From Marinobacter daqiaonensis (lineage in GTDB: Bacteria; Pseudomonadota; Gammaproteobacteria; Pseudomonadales; Oleiphilaceae): a stretch of DNA of 64,000 nucleotides. The notes beneath the pieces were generated by a model. It had not been told where the DNA came from. It saw only the letters and a program-made list of their open reading frames with translations, and did not search any database. Position numbers and translations under genes: made by a program. Numbering within the stretch: the first letter of the stretch is position 1; each line of letters starts with the position of its first letter. The stretch covers positions 1 through 64,000 of the forward strand of contig NZ_FOYW01000003.1 of assembly GCF_900115285.1 (NCBI RefSeq), in the 5' to 3' direction. Positions 27,323-36,300 of this stretch are shown here, in pieces.

Positions 27323-27946
27323 TCAGAGAAGCCTTCCGGGTCCCGGTCCATGACTGATCAGGCAGGCCAGGCGCCCGTGGGACGAGGTATCAAGGCGTAT
27401 GCGGCTGTGGCAGGCGTAGGGAACCGCCAGACCCTGGAAGGCGGAGTTCAGGGGAATACCCATCACCCGGGCCAGGATCATCCGTATCACCCCGCCATGG
27501 CAGATAACCAGGATGCGCTGACCCGCCAGCTCCTCGCACCAGTGGTTCCATGCCTCGATAACCCGGTCCTGGAAAGCTTCCACCTGCTCCCCGCCCGGCG
27601 GGGGATTGGCCACCGGATCGCTCCAGAACCGGGTGAGGGCCTGGCCCCAGGAGGCCTCGACCTGCTCGATGGTCTTGCCTTCCCAGGCACCGAAGCCGAT
27701 TTCCCGAAGTCGCGGTTCCCGGTGCACCGGCAGGCTGTGTTCCCGGGCCAGCACCTCAGCGAAGCCGGCGCAGCGGATCAGCGGTGAGGTGACAACGGCA
27801 TCCCAGGGCGCCCCCTCTCCCAGGGTGTCAAGCATCTGCTGCCAGCCGGTCTTGCTGAGCGGATCATCAATGTCGCCGCGAAACCCTGGCCCGCCCTCGG
27901 GTTCCCCATGGCGAAGCAGGTCAACCAGGGTGGTGGCAGGGTTCAT
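27323..27946 (-). CDS. cobC: Histidine phosphatase, probable alpha-ribazole-5'-phosphate phosphatase
   Basis: Protein of 207 residues with the histidine phosphatase signature [10 protein letters not shown] near residue 10 and the second His in [10 protein letters not shown]. Within this locus it is best read as CobC, which removes phosphate from alpha-ribazole phosphate or adenosylcobalamin phosphate. Its ATG overlaps the cobT stop codon by four bases (ATGA), so the two are translationally coupled. Sequence alone does not separate CobC from phosphoglycerate-mutase-like phosphatases; context decides. Confidence 0.86.
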   Translation of the reverse strand: MNPATTLVDLLRHGEPEGGPGFRGDIDDPLSKTGWQQMLDTLGEGAPWDAVVTSPLIRCAGFAEVLAREHSLPVHREPRLREIGFGAWEGKTIEQVEASWGQALTRFWSDPVANPPPGGEQVEAFQDRVIEAWNHWCEELAGQRILVICHGGVIRMILARVMGIPLNSAFQGLAVPYACHSRIRLDTSSHGRLACLISHGPGPGRLL

Positions 27947-28998
27947 GAGCGGTTACTCACACCGGCATCCTCGAAACTGGCCATGTCATTGTGGAGATCG
28001 CATGCCAGCCGCATCAGGGGCACGGCCACCGCGGCACCGCTGCCCTCTCCGAGCCTCATGCCGAGATCCAGCAATGGCTGCGCGTCCAGGGCTGCCAGCA
28101 CCCTCTGATGACCAGGCTCGGCGGAACGATGGGCGAAGAAGAGCCAGTCCCGCAGGGCGGGCTGCTGACGGACCGCCACCAGTGCCGCCACGGAAACGAT
28201 AAAGCCATCCACCAGGACCGGAATCCGGCGACTGGCGGCACCCAGTATGGCGCCGGTCAGGGCCGCGATCTCAAGCCCTCCCAGTGAGGCCAGCACCGAC
28301 AGTGGCTCCCGGCCCGTACCGTGGCGCTCCAGGGCCCGTTCCACCACTCGCGCCTTGTGGCTCACGCCCTCGCTGTCGAGCCCCGTCCCCGGCCCGACCA
28401 GATTCCGCGGATCCTCATCCAGCAGGGCACAGGCAAGGGCTGCCGCCGCGGTGGTGTTGCCAATGCCCATGTCCCCGCCGATAAACAGCTGCCCATGGTT
28501 CTCTGCTGCCCGCGCAGCAGCAGTGTCGCCGACCCTCAGTGCAGCCACTGCCTGGTCATCGGTCATGGCGGGCTGCCGCGCCAGGTTGGCAGTTCCCGCC
28601 GACACCATTTCGTGACGGACTCCCGGTAGTTGGTGATCCGGGGGTGTCACGGTTCCCACATTGACCACATCCAGGCTGGCACCGAGGTGATTTGCCAGTA
28701 CGCTGATGGCAGCTCCGCCAGAGGCGAAGTTGGCGATCATCTGGGCGGTGACTTCCTGCGGGAAGGCCGAGATGCCTTCGGTGCATACCCCGTGGTCGCC
28801 GGCGAACACGCTGATGGCGACCCGCTCAACGGAGGGCCTGTCCGTTGCCTGGAGTGCGCACAGAGTGATGGCAAGCTGCTCCAGTCGTCCCAGGGAGCCC
28901 CGGGGCTTGGTCAGCCCATTCTGGCGTTCTCGGGCGCGCTCACGGGCGGCGGGATCGGGGGCGGGGGGTTTTACAGTCCAGGCGGATGGGGCATTCAT
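27943..28998 (-). CDS. cobT: Nicotinate-nucleotide-dimethylbenzimidazole phosphoribosyltransferase
   Basis: Protein of 351 residues, the usual CobT length. Characteristic segments are [52 protein letters not shown] and the catalytic Glu in [14 protein letters not shown]. It makes alpha-ribazole phosphate from dimethylbenzimidazole. ATG 28998 has a CAGGGA site; a TTG at 29022 would add eight residues. It is first in a two-gene minus-strand operon with cobC. Confidence 0.95.
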   Translation of the reverse strand: MNAPSAWTVKPPAPDPAARERARERQNGLTKPRGSLGRLEQLAITLCALQATDRPSVERVAISVFAGDHGVCTEGISAFPQEVTAQMIANFASGGAAISVLANHLGASLDVVNVGTVTPPDHQLPGVRHEMVSAGTANLARQPAMTDDQAVAALRVGDTAAARAAENHGQLFIGGDMGIGNTTAAAALACALLDEDPRNLVGPGTGLDSEGVSHKARVVERALERHGTGREPLSVLASLGGLEIAALTGAILGAASRRIPVLVDGFIVSVAALVAVRQQPALRDWLFFAHRSAEPGHQRVLAALDAQPLLDLGMRLGEGSGAAVAVPLMRLACDLHNDMASFEDAGVSNRS

Positions 28999-29135
28999 GG
29001 CGTATATCCCTGATGGCGGCAAGGAGCAGGATACTCCGATGTGTGTCCGGCAGTGTCAAGACGGCGGCCCGGTGGCGTAGACTATATCGCTTCCTGTCAC
29101 TGTAACGACGCCATGGCTTTTGAGGATTGATCGGA

Positions 29136-30104
29136 TTGGACTGGCTCCCTGTGCCGGCCGCGGTCTGCGCTGCCGCTTTACTGCTTGATTATGGTCTGGG
29201 GGAGCCACGGCGCTGGCATCCCCTGGTGGGATTCGGCCGGCTGGCGTCGGCTCTGGAAGCGCGGCTCAATTCCTCGCCCTCGCCCTCGCCCTCGCCCTCG
29301 CCCTCGCCCTCGCCGGGTGTCGGCCGGGGTTTGCTGGCGGTACTGGTGTTGACCGCCCCCCTCACCGGCCTCGCCTGGCTGACCGTCAGTCTGGCGCCGG
29401 CCTGGCTGGCGCTGGTGCTGGAGGTTACGGGTCTTTGGCTGGCGCTGTCCCTGCGGGGGCTGAAGGAGCATGGTCTGGCCGTGGCCGAACCACTTCGGGC
29501 CGGTGAGCTGGACGCGGCGCGAAGTTCGGTAGGTCGCATCGTCAGCCGTGACACGAAGGCTCTGGATGAGACGGAGGTGGCTGCGGCGGCAACGGAATCG
29601 ATGCTGGAGAACGGTGCCGACGCGGTATTCGCCAGCCTGTTCTGGTACCTGCTGGCAGGACTGCCAGGGGTACTGTTGCACCGTATGATCAACACCCTGG
29701 ACGCCATGTGGGGATACCGTACCGAGCGGTTCCTCACCTTTGGCCGGGTGGCGGCAAGGCTGGACGATGCCATGAACTGGTTTCCGGCACGGCTCACCGC
29801 TCTCACCTACGCGGTGCTGGGCAGGACCCGGCAGGCTCTCAGGTGCTGGCGGACCCAGGGGCCGACCTGGGAGAGCCCGAATGCGGGCCCGGTCATGGCG
29901 GCGGGCGCCGGCGCACTGGGTGTCACGCTGGGCGGGCCGGCACCCTATCACGGTGGCCTGAAGCAGCGGCCTGTCCTGGGTGTCGGCCCGCGCGCTTCAG
30001 CGGACAGCATCGCGGCGGCCCTGGTTCTGGTGGAGCGCGGTGCCTGGGTGTGGGTGGTGTTGTATGCAATGGGCATATTGATCATGACAGGAGGACACGG
30101 ATGA
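29136..30104 (+). CDS. cbiB: Adenosylcobinamide-phosphate synthase (CbiB/CobD family)
   Basis: Protein of about 322 residues, a polytopic inner-membrane protein. DYGLGEPRRWHPLVGFGR at the start, SRDTKALDETEVAAAATESMLENGADAV in the middle and NAGPVMAAGAGALGVTLGG are diagnostic. It joins the aminopropanol phosphate arm to adenosylcobyric acid. TTG 29136 is preferred because GAGGA ends nine bases upstream; TTG 29127 is the alternative. A run of seven Ser-Pro dipeptides at 29274-29315 sits in an exposed loop after the first helix. The stop codon overlaps the next start (ATGA). Confidence 0.92.
   Translation: MDWLPVPAAVCAAALLLDYGLGEPRRWHPLVGFGRLASALEARLNSSPSPSPSPSPSPSPGVGRGLLAVLVLTAPLTGLAWLTVSLAPAWLALVLEVTGLWLALSLRGLKEHGLAVAEPLRAGELDAARSSVGRIVSRDTKALDETEVAAAATESMLENGADAVFASLFWYLLAGLPGVLLHRMINTLDAMWGYRTERFLTFGRVAARLDDAMNWFPARLTALTYAVLGRTRQALRCWRTQGPTWESPNAGPVMAAGAGALGVTLGGPAPYHGGLKQRPVLGVGPRASADSIAAALVLVERGAWVWVVLYAMGILIMTGGHG
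29274..29315. repeat. Hexanucleotide microsatellite inside cbiB
   Basis: Six perfect TCGCCC units plus a seventh ending TCGCCG are in frame, encoding Ser-Pro seven times. Because the unit is six bases, length changes would keep the reading frame. Confidence 0.95.
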
Positions 30105-31138
30105 ATCCGTCGACGATCCATGGCGGTCGCCTGATCGAGGCCGCCCGGCGCTGGGGGATCCCCCCGGACCACTGGCTGGACCTCTCCACCGGCATCAACC
30201 GCAAGGGTTGGAAGGTGCCGCCTTTGCCGCCTCATGTCTGGCAGCACCTGCCCGAGGAGGACGATGGTCTCGACCAGGTGCTGCGGGAATGGGGCGGCGC
30301 CCCCGGCAGCGCCGGCTGCCTGCCCGTACCTGGCACCCAGGCGGCGATCCAGGCCTTGCCGCTGCTGCGCTCGCCCTGTCGGGTGGGTGTGCCCCGGCCC
30401 GGCTTTTCCGAGCATGCCCGCTGCTGGGCCCTCGCTGGCCATGAAGTGGTGCCGGTGCCACTGGAGCAGCTGGCCGGGGATGACGGCTGGCTGGATGAGC
30501 TGGACGTACTGGTATGGATCAACCCCAACAACCCCACCGGCATCACCGTTGGACGGGACCGCCTGTTGGACTGGCATGCCCGGCTGGTGGCGAAGGGCGG
30601 CTGGCTGGTGGTGGACGAGGCTTTTGCCGATGGCTATGGCGGCATCAGCCTGGTGCCCATGTCCTCCGCCCCGGGGCTGGTGGTGCTCCGTTCCCTGGGC
30701 AAGTTTTTCGGTCTGGCCGGAATAAGGGCCGGGGCGGTGTACGGGGAAGCAGCCATAACGGGAGCCCTGCAAAGCACGCTCGGGCCCTGGGCCCTGAGCC
30801 ATCCGGCCCGTTACCTGATGGCCCGGGCGCTCAAGGACAAGCGCTGGCAGTCTCACACCGCCGAACGTCTGCAACTGGACAGCGAGCGCCTTGACCAGTG
30901 CCTGCGACAGGCGGGACTGCCCCCGACGGCAGGTACGCTGCTGTTTCGCTACCTGCCCCATCCCAATGCCCGGCTGATGGCGGAATCCCTGGCCCGTCAG
31001 GGCGTACTGGTTCGCTACTTCGAGACGCCATCGGCCCTGAGGTTCGGTTTGCCAGGTGACGCCTTTGAGTGGGAACGCCTGGAGCGAACCCTAGGATATA
31101 TGAGAAATGTCATTGACCGGCGATTGGTCGATTGCTAG
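30101..31138 (+). CDS. cobD: L-threonine-O-3-phosphate decarboxylase (CobC/CobD type)
   Basis: Protein of 345 residues, fold-type I PLP enzyme. HGGRLIEAARRWGIPPDHWL and DLSTGINRKGW match the family N-terminus; WINPNNPTGI is the PLP pocket; the Schiff-base Lys is in RSLGKFFGLAGIRAG; a late Arg (ALRFGLPG) binds the substrate carboxylate. It produces (R)-1-amino-2-propanol phosphate, the substrate of CbiB. The ATG overlaps the cbiB stop by four bases after a GGAGGA site. The symbol follows Salmonella usage; Pseudomonas usage calls it cobC. Confidence 0.93.
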   Translation: MNPSTIHGGRLIEAARRWGIPPDHWLDLSTGINRKGWKVPPLPPHVWQHLPEEDDGLDQVLREWGGAPGSAGCLPVPGTQAAIQALPLLRSPCRVGVPRPGFSEHARCWALAGHEVVPVPLEQLAGDDGWLDELDVLVWINPNNPTGITVGRDRLLDWHARLVAKGGWLVVDEAFADGYGGISLVPMSSAPGLVVLRSLGKFFGLAGIRAGAVYGEAAITGALQSTLGPWALSHPARYLMARALKDKRWQSHTAERLQLDSERLDQCLRQAGLPPTAGTLLFRYLPHPNARLMAESLARQGVLVRYFETPSALRFGLPGDAFEWERLERTLGYMRNVIDRRLVDC

Positions 31139-31149
31139 CCTGTCGCCTC

Positions 31150-31370
31150 GTTTTCAGGTGCCCCTGGCCAAAGCTGGTCCGGGGTGAAACGGGAAGTCGG
31201 TGCGCCTGGTACGTCCAGGTCAGTCCGACGCTGCCCCCGCAACGGTAAATGAGTCAAGCGTGACCGAATGCGCCACTGTGCCAATCGAATCCCAATCGGG
31301 GCGAGGCATGGGAAGGCGGTCACGCCGGTGAATCACCACTCATGAGCCCGGAGACCGGCCTGTCAACACA
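31150..31370 (+). promoter_or_regulatory. Cobalamin riboswitch (B12 element)
   Basis: The conserved core GCTGCCCCCGCAACGGTAA is at 31230-31248 and the B12 box GAGCCCGGAGACCGGCC at 31344-31360. An upstream TGGTCCGGGGTGAAACGGGAA segment, divided over 31175-31197, matches the 5' part of the aptamer. It lies in the 392-base gap before btuB, so adenosylcobalamin should repress btuB and the genes after it. A GGAGGG...CCCTCC pairing (about 31382-31432) could form part of the expression platform; there is no T-run, so translational control is more likely than termination. Confidence 0.93.
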
Positions 31371-31530
31371 CCGAGCGCTGCGGAGGGCAGTGCTGGTGGG
31401 TGAATCCTGCCCGGCTCCCGGCCGCGCCCCTCCGCCCACCTTGCCCTCAGGGTTTTCCGACTCACTGACTTCCGCAGCAGTATGAAGCGACGCCGTGCGG
31501 GTGCGCACGGTCTGCCAGTGAGAACGAATA

Positions 31531-33381
31531 ATGCGTGTTACCCGTATTCCCGGTGTCCGGTTTCTGGCCGGTCCGGTTTTTACCCTCCTTCCCCTGTCCG
31601 CAGCGATTGCCGCTACCAGCGATGCCCCTGATAACGCCACTCCGCTGATGGAGCCCATCGTGGTTACCGCCACTGTCGGCCCCAGGACGGTGGGTGAGAG
31701 TCTTTCCTCGGTTACCGTGCTGGATGAGGATGACCTTGACCGGCAGAACCCGTCCTCCGTTGCCGAAGCGCTGCGGGGCCAGCCGGGTATCGATGTGGTG
31801 ACCAATGGCTCGTTTGGCAAGAGCACCAGCGTCTTCACCCGCGGTACCGGTGCCGAGTCCACCGTTTTGCTGGTGGATGGGGTGCGGCTGAGATCGGCAA
31901 CCAATGGCAGCCCACCCTGGCAATTCGTGCCCATGGAGCTGGTGGAGCGTATGGAGTTGGTTCGTGGCCCCCGTAGCGCACTTTATGGCGCCGACGCGGT
32001 CGGCGGTGTCGTGCAGGCGTTCACCCTGGACCCCGAGGCGGGGCGTAAAGGCTGGATTGAGGCCGGCGCCGGTAACTTTGACAATCAGAAGGTCAGCGGC
32101 GGAGCCTCCGCAACCGCCGGTGACACCCGCGTGAGCCTCAGTGGCCTGCATCAGGACACCGACGGCACGGCGATTGTCGAGGATGGGGAGGACAAGGGTT
32201 TCCGCAACACCGCCGGCGTCGGCCGTGTGGTCCATACGCTGCCCAACGGTGGCGAGGCCAGCCTGGTGATGATGCAGTCCGAGGGCAACACTGAGTACAC
32301 CGGCGGCGACACGGATTTCATGATCCGCACAGTGGGGGTCGCCCTTGAAGCACCCGTGAGTGACTACTGGTACAGCCGGGTTCAGCTTTCGGAGGCGCGG
32401 GACGAACAGAAAAGCCATTCCTCCGGCAGCACAAGCGTATTCGATACCAGCACCCGCACCGCACGCTGGGAAAACACCCTCACTGCCGGTGTCCATGAGC
32501 TGGCACTGGGGGCCGAGCTGCAATCCGACGAAGTGGAAAGTACCACCCCGTTCGATGAAGACAGCCGCAACAACGCCGCCATCTTCTCGCAACTGCGGCT
32601 GAATTTCGGGCCCACCGACCTGCAGCTGGCCTTGCGTGGCGACGACAACGAGGCCTTCGGCCGGCAGGAAACGGGCGCGATCGCCCTGGGCCATCAGTTT
32701 GACCGTTCTCACCGGATGCGCATGAGCTATGGCACCTCGTTCAGGGCCCCCACCTTTAACGATCTCTATTTCCCGAGCACCGACTACGGTTTCTTCGTTT
32801 ACGAGGGTAACCCGGACCTGGCGCCGGAAAAGGGCAGCTCGGTTGAAGTTGGTTTCAGTGGGCATTACCCCTCCTGGTACTGGGACGTCGCCCTGTACCA
32901 GCTGGACGTGGACAATCTGATCCAGACCGAGCAGGGAGCCGTCTGGCGCCCGGTCAACGTCGCCGAGGCCCGTGTCCGGGGTATCGAGCTGGCCTCGGGT
33001 TATGAAGCCAACTACTGGCACCTGGCCGTAAAGGCGTCACTGATGGATCCCCGTGACCGGGCCACCGACAATCGCCTGCCACGACGCACTCACCAGTCCC
33101 TGCGGGTTGACCTGGACCGGGAGCTGGGTAACTGGACTCTTGGCGGGAGTGCCATCGCCAAGGGCTATCGGTACAACGACGCCGACAACACCCAGCGTCT
33201 GCCCGGTTACGTGACCTTTGATGCCCGCGCGGCCTGGCGGTTCGCTCCGGACTGGACCGCGCAGTTCACCATTGAGAACGTGACTGACAAGAAGTATTCA
33301 ACTGCCAGGGCTTCTCGCACCACGGACTACATCGCCGCCGGAACCACGGCCTTTGCGTCGGTGCGTTACGACTTCAACTGA
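31531..33381 (+). CDS. btuB: TonB-dependent cobalamin outer-membrane receptor
   Basis: Protein of 616 residues. A signal peptide ends near residue 28; the TonB box region is EPIVVTATVGPRT; the plug domain follows (about 45-160; VAEALRGQPGIDVVTNG, ELVRGPRSALYGADAVGGVV), then a 22-strand barrel (about 170-616). Length and plug motifs match BtuB. It imports cobalamin, or possibly other corrinoids or metalloporphyrins. It is under the riboswitch and 13 bases upstream of the CobN-like gene. The last residue is Asn rather than the usual aromatic, ending VRYDFN. Confidence 0.92.
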   Translation: MRVTRIPGVRFLAGPVFTLLPLSAAIAATSDAPDNATPLMEPIVVTATVGPRTVGESLSSVTVLDEDDLDRQNPSSVAEALRGQPGIDVVTNGSFGKSTSVFTRGTGAESTVLLVDGVRLRSATNGSPPWQFVPMELVERMELVRGPRSALYGADAVGGVVQAFTLDPEAGRKGWIEAGAGNFDNQKVSGGASATAGDTRVSLSGLHQDTDGTAIVEDGEDKGFRNTAGVGRVVHTLPNGGEASLVMMQSEGNTEYTGGDTDFMIRTVGVALEAPVSDYWYSRVQLSEARDEQKSHSSGSTSVFDTSTRTARWENTLTAGVHELALGAELQSDEVESTTPFDEDSRNNAAIFSQLRLNFGPTDLQLALRGDDNEAFGRQETGAIALGHQFDRSHRMRMSYGTSFRAPTFNDLYFPSTDYGFFVYEGNPDLAPEKGSSVEVGFSGHYPSWYWDVALYQLDVDNLIQTEQGAVWRPVNVAEARVRGIELASGYEANYWHLAVKASLMDPRDRATDNRLPRRTHQSLRVDLDRELGNWTLGGSAIAKGYRYNDADNTQRLPGYVTFDARAAWRFAPDWTAQFTIENVTDKKYSTARASRTTDYIAAGTTAFASVRYDFN

Positions 33382-33394
33382 CCGGAAACAGGGC

Positions 33395-36300
33395 ATGGTC
33401 GCGCGGGCAATTCACTATGCATCCGTTCTGATTGTCTGTCTCTCCCTCGGAGTGACCGGTCGGTTATCGCTGGCCGCCACCGTGGTGGGCATTGTCTCCG
33501 AACGCTCCGCCGCGGAAATGGCCGCCGGTGCCGAGCGGCTTCTGCAGGCCCACCCGGAGCATCGGGTGATCCTGCGGACCCCGGAGCAGGTGGCGGAACT
33601 GGGCGACAGGGCGCTGGAAAAACTGCTTGGCCAGGCCGATGGGGTGGTCCTGGCGGCGGTGTTCGGTGACCAGGTGGGGCGCCTGGCCCGTGCGCTGGAG
33701 CGGTCAATGGGCGACCGTGCCTTCCCGGTTCTGGCAGTCAATGGTGACCGGACCCTGACCCGGCTTTCGCGCCTGGACGGCGAGGCTCCGCTACAGGGCC
33801 TGGACGACCAGACCCTGAACGAACTGATGGCCGCTCCGGAGCCGGGCGCGGATGTGGCGGAGTACAACGACGCGCTCAAGTCCCGGTTCCCTGCCCAGAT
33901 GTCCTGGCTGGAAGGGCGCATTCTCTATCAGGGCCGGACCCCCGCCCATCTGGATGCGCTGCTGCGCTGGATGCTGCTGCGGGCAGGGCAGGAGCTTACG
34001 GTGCCGGAACTGGAACCCCGGCCGCTGATCCGCTACTACCGCCATGGCGATGCGACAACGGATGCCTCGGCCCTGGCACTGGAACCGGGCCCGGTAGTGG
34101 TGCTGCTGGATCTCGACAGTGGCGACCGTCCGGGGGACCGGGACCTCCTTGATGCAACCTGTCAGGTCCTTGAAGAGCGTGGCACCCAGTGCTTCGCCAT
34201 TCTCTCCCGCTGGGGCGGTGCCAGCCTCGAGGCCCTGCGTGATCTGGATCAGACCGTCGGTGCGGCCACTCTCTCCGGCATCATCAGCCTGCAGGATTTC
34301 ACGGTGGGCGGCGGTGAAGGCCGGCGGCGGGTCACCGCCGCGCTGGCCGAACTGGATGTACCGGTGATCAAGGGCGTACGCCTGGCTTCCCGCACTTACG
34401 GCCAGTGGCGGCTCTCCATCGACGGCATTCCCGCCGACAAGGTGCACTACAAGCTGGCGATGCCGGAACTGCAGGGTATCAGCCAGCCCCTGGTGCTGGC
34501 GGTGGCGGAGCCTGAGCGAATCCACGAGCCCACCGGCGTGGCCCTCACCCTGACCCGACCGGTGCCGGAGCGGGTCAACGCCCTGGTGGAGCGAATGCAG
34601 CGCTGGCAAGCCCTGCAGACACGGCCCAACCGGGACAAGCGTGTCGCGATCCTTTACTACAACCATCCGCCGGGACGCCAGAACGTCGGCGCCGATAACC
34701 TGGATGTGCCTGCTTCTCTGTTCGGGATACTCCAGTGGTTGCAAGCCGAAGGCTATGACACCGGCCCCCTGCCGGAGAGTGCCGAAGCCCTGAACGACCG
34801 GATTCAGCAACAGGGGGTCAACCTGACGGACGATCCTCTCTCCCTGGCCCGGATGGCGGACCGGGTGCCTCACCTGCACGCTGGGGATTACAGCAACTAC
34901 CTGAAGACCTTGCCTGTGGTGGTGCAGGAAGAGATGGTCCACGGCCCCCTGGGTTACCTCCATGAGCGACTGGAGCAGGCCCACGGGCTGGGCGAGCAGG
35001 ACATTGCCCTGGCCCTGCTGGACCGGGGCGCCGGCGACCTCAGGCACCTGATCGAACACCTCCAGCATCCCAACCGATCCCGGGCACTGGAAGAGCTGGA
35101 TAGGTACGAAGCCCTGTGGCGCAAGCGCCTGACCGAAGGCGGCCAGCAGCAGGCTCTGCTCGCCCGCCGGCAACGCCTGGCGCAAACCGGCATCCCGGGC
35201 CTGAAGGGATGGGGCGAGGCGCCCGGAAAATCCATGGTGGTGGACGATCGCATGGTCTTTCCGGGCCTGCGTTTCGGCAACATCTTCGTCGGACCGCAAC
35301 CACCCCGGGGATGGGAAGTGGACGAGGAGCTGCTCCACGCCAACACCACCTTTCCGCCCACCCATCAGTACGTGGGTTTCTACCACTGGCTGAAGGATCA
35401 CCATAAAGCCGATGCCCTGGTGTACCTGGGTCGTCACTCCACCCGGGAGTTCCTGCCCCGGCGCCGGGCCGGCCTGACGGAGGACGACTACCCGGACCTG
35501 CTGGGCGGCAACCTGCCCCTCATCTACCCCTACATCGTCGACGGCGTGGGTGAGGGCATCCAGGCCAAGCGAAGGGCCCTGGCAGTGATGATCAGCCACC
35601 TTACGCCACCGCTGGCGGCCACCGAGCTTTACGATGAGCTGCTGGGGCTGCGTCAGCTGGTGGAAACCTGGGAGTCCGCTGCCGAGCCGGACAGCCCCAC
35701 CCGCCAACGGGCCGTGCAGCTGCTGCGGGGAAAAATTGCGGAACTGGACATTGGCGACGACCTGGAGCGGGAAATCGCCGCTGAAATGGGCCTGGCCCGG
35801 GAGGAGGTCTCCGTGGACGAGCTGTCGCCGGACCTGCTGGTGCATGAAGCCGGGCATTATGTCACGGACATGCAGGAGCATTTCATGCCCCTGGGGCTGC
35901 ACGTGTTCGGCCGGGACTGGACCCCGGAACAACTGGACATTATGCTCACCTCCATGGCCGGAAAGTCGGGCCGCTCCGAGCCTGAATGGCGGCAGGAACT
36001 GGAGCGCTCTCCAGCAGAAGAGAAGCGCAGCCTGCTGGCGGCCCTGGAAGGACGCTTCGTGGCGCCGGGGCAGGGCAACGACCCCTTGCGCGCACCCGCC
36101 GTGCTGCCGACCGGCCGTAATTTCCATGCCCTGTCCGACGACCTGATCCCCACCCGCGTAGCCTGGTCCCTGGCCAGCGAGCTGACCCCGGAAGCGCTCA
36201 ACGAACGCACAGGTGAAGAAGGCAGCGACGCCCTGGTGTTGTGGGCATCGGATACAGTGCGGGACGAGGGCGTGATGATCGCTTTCGGCATGAAACTGCT

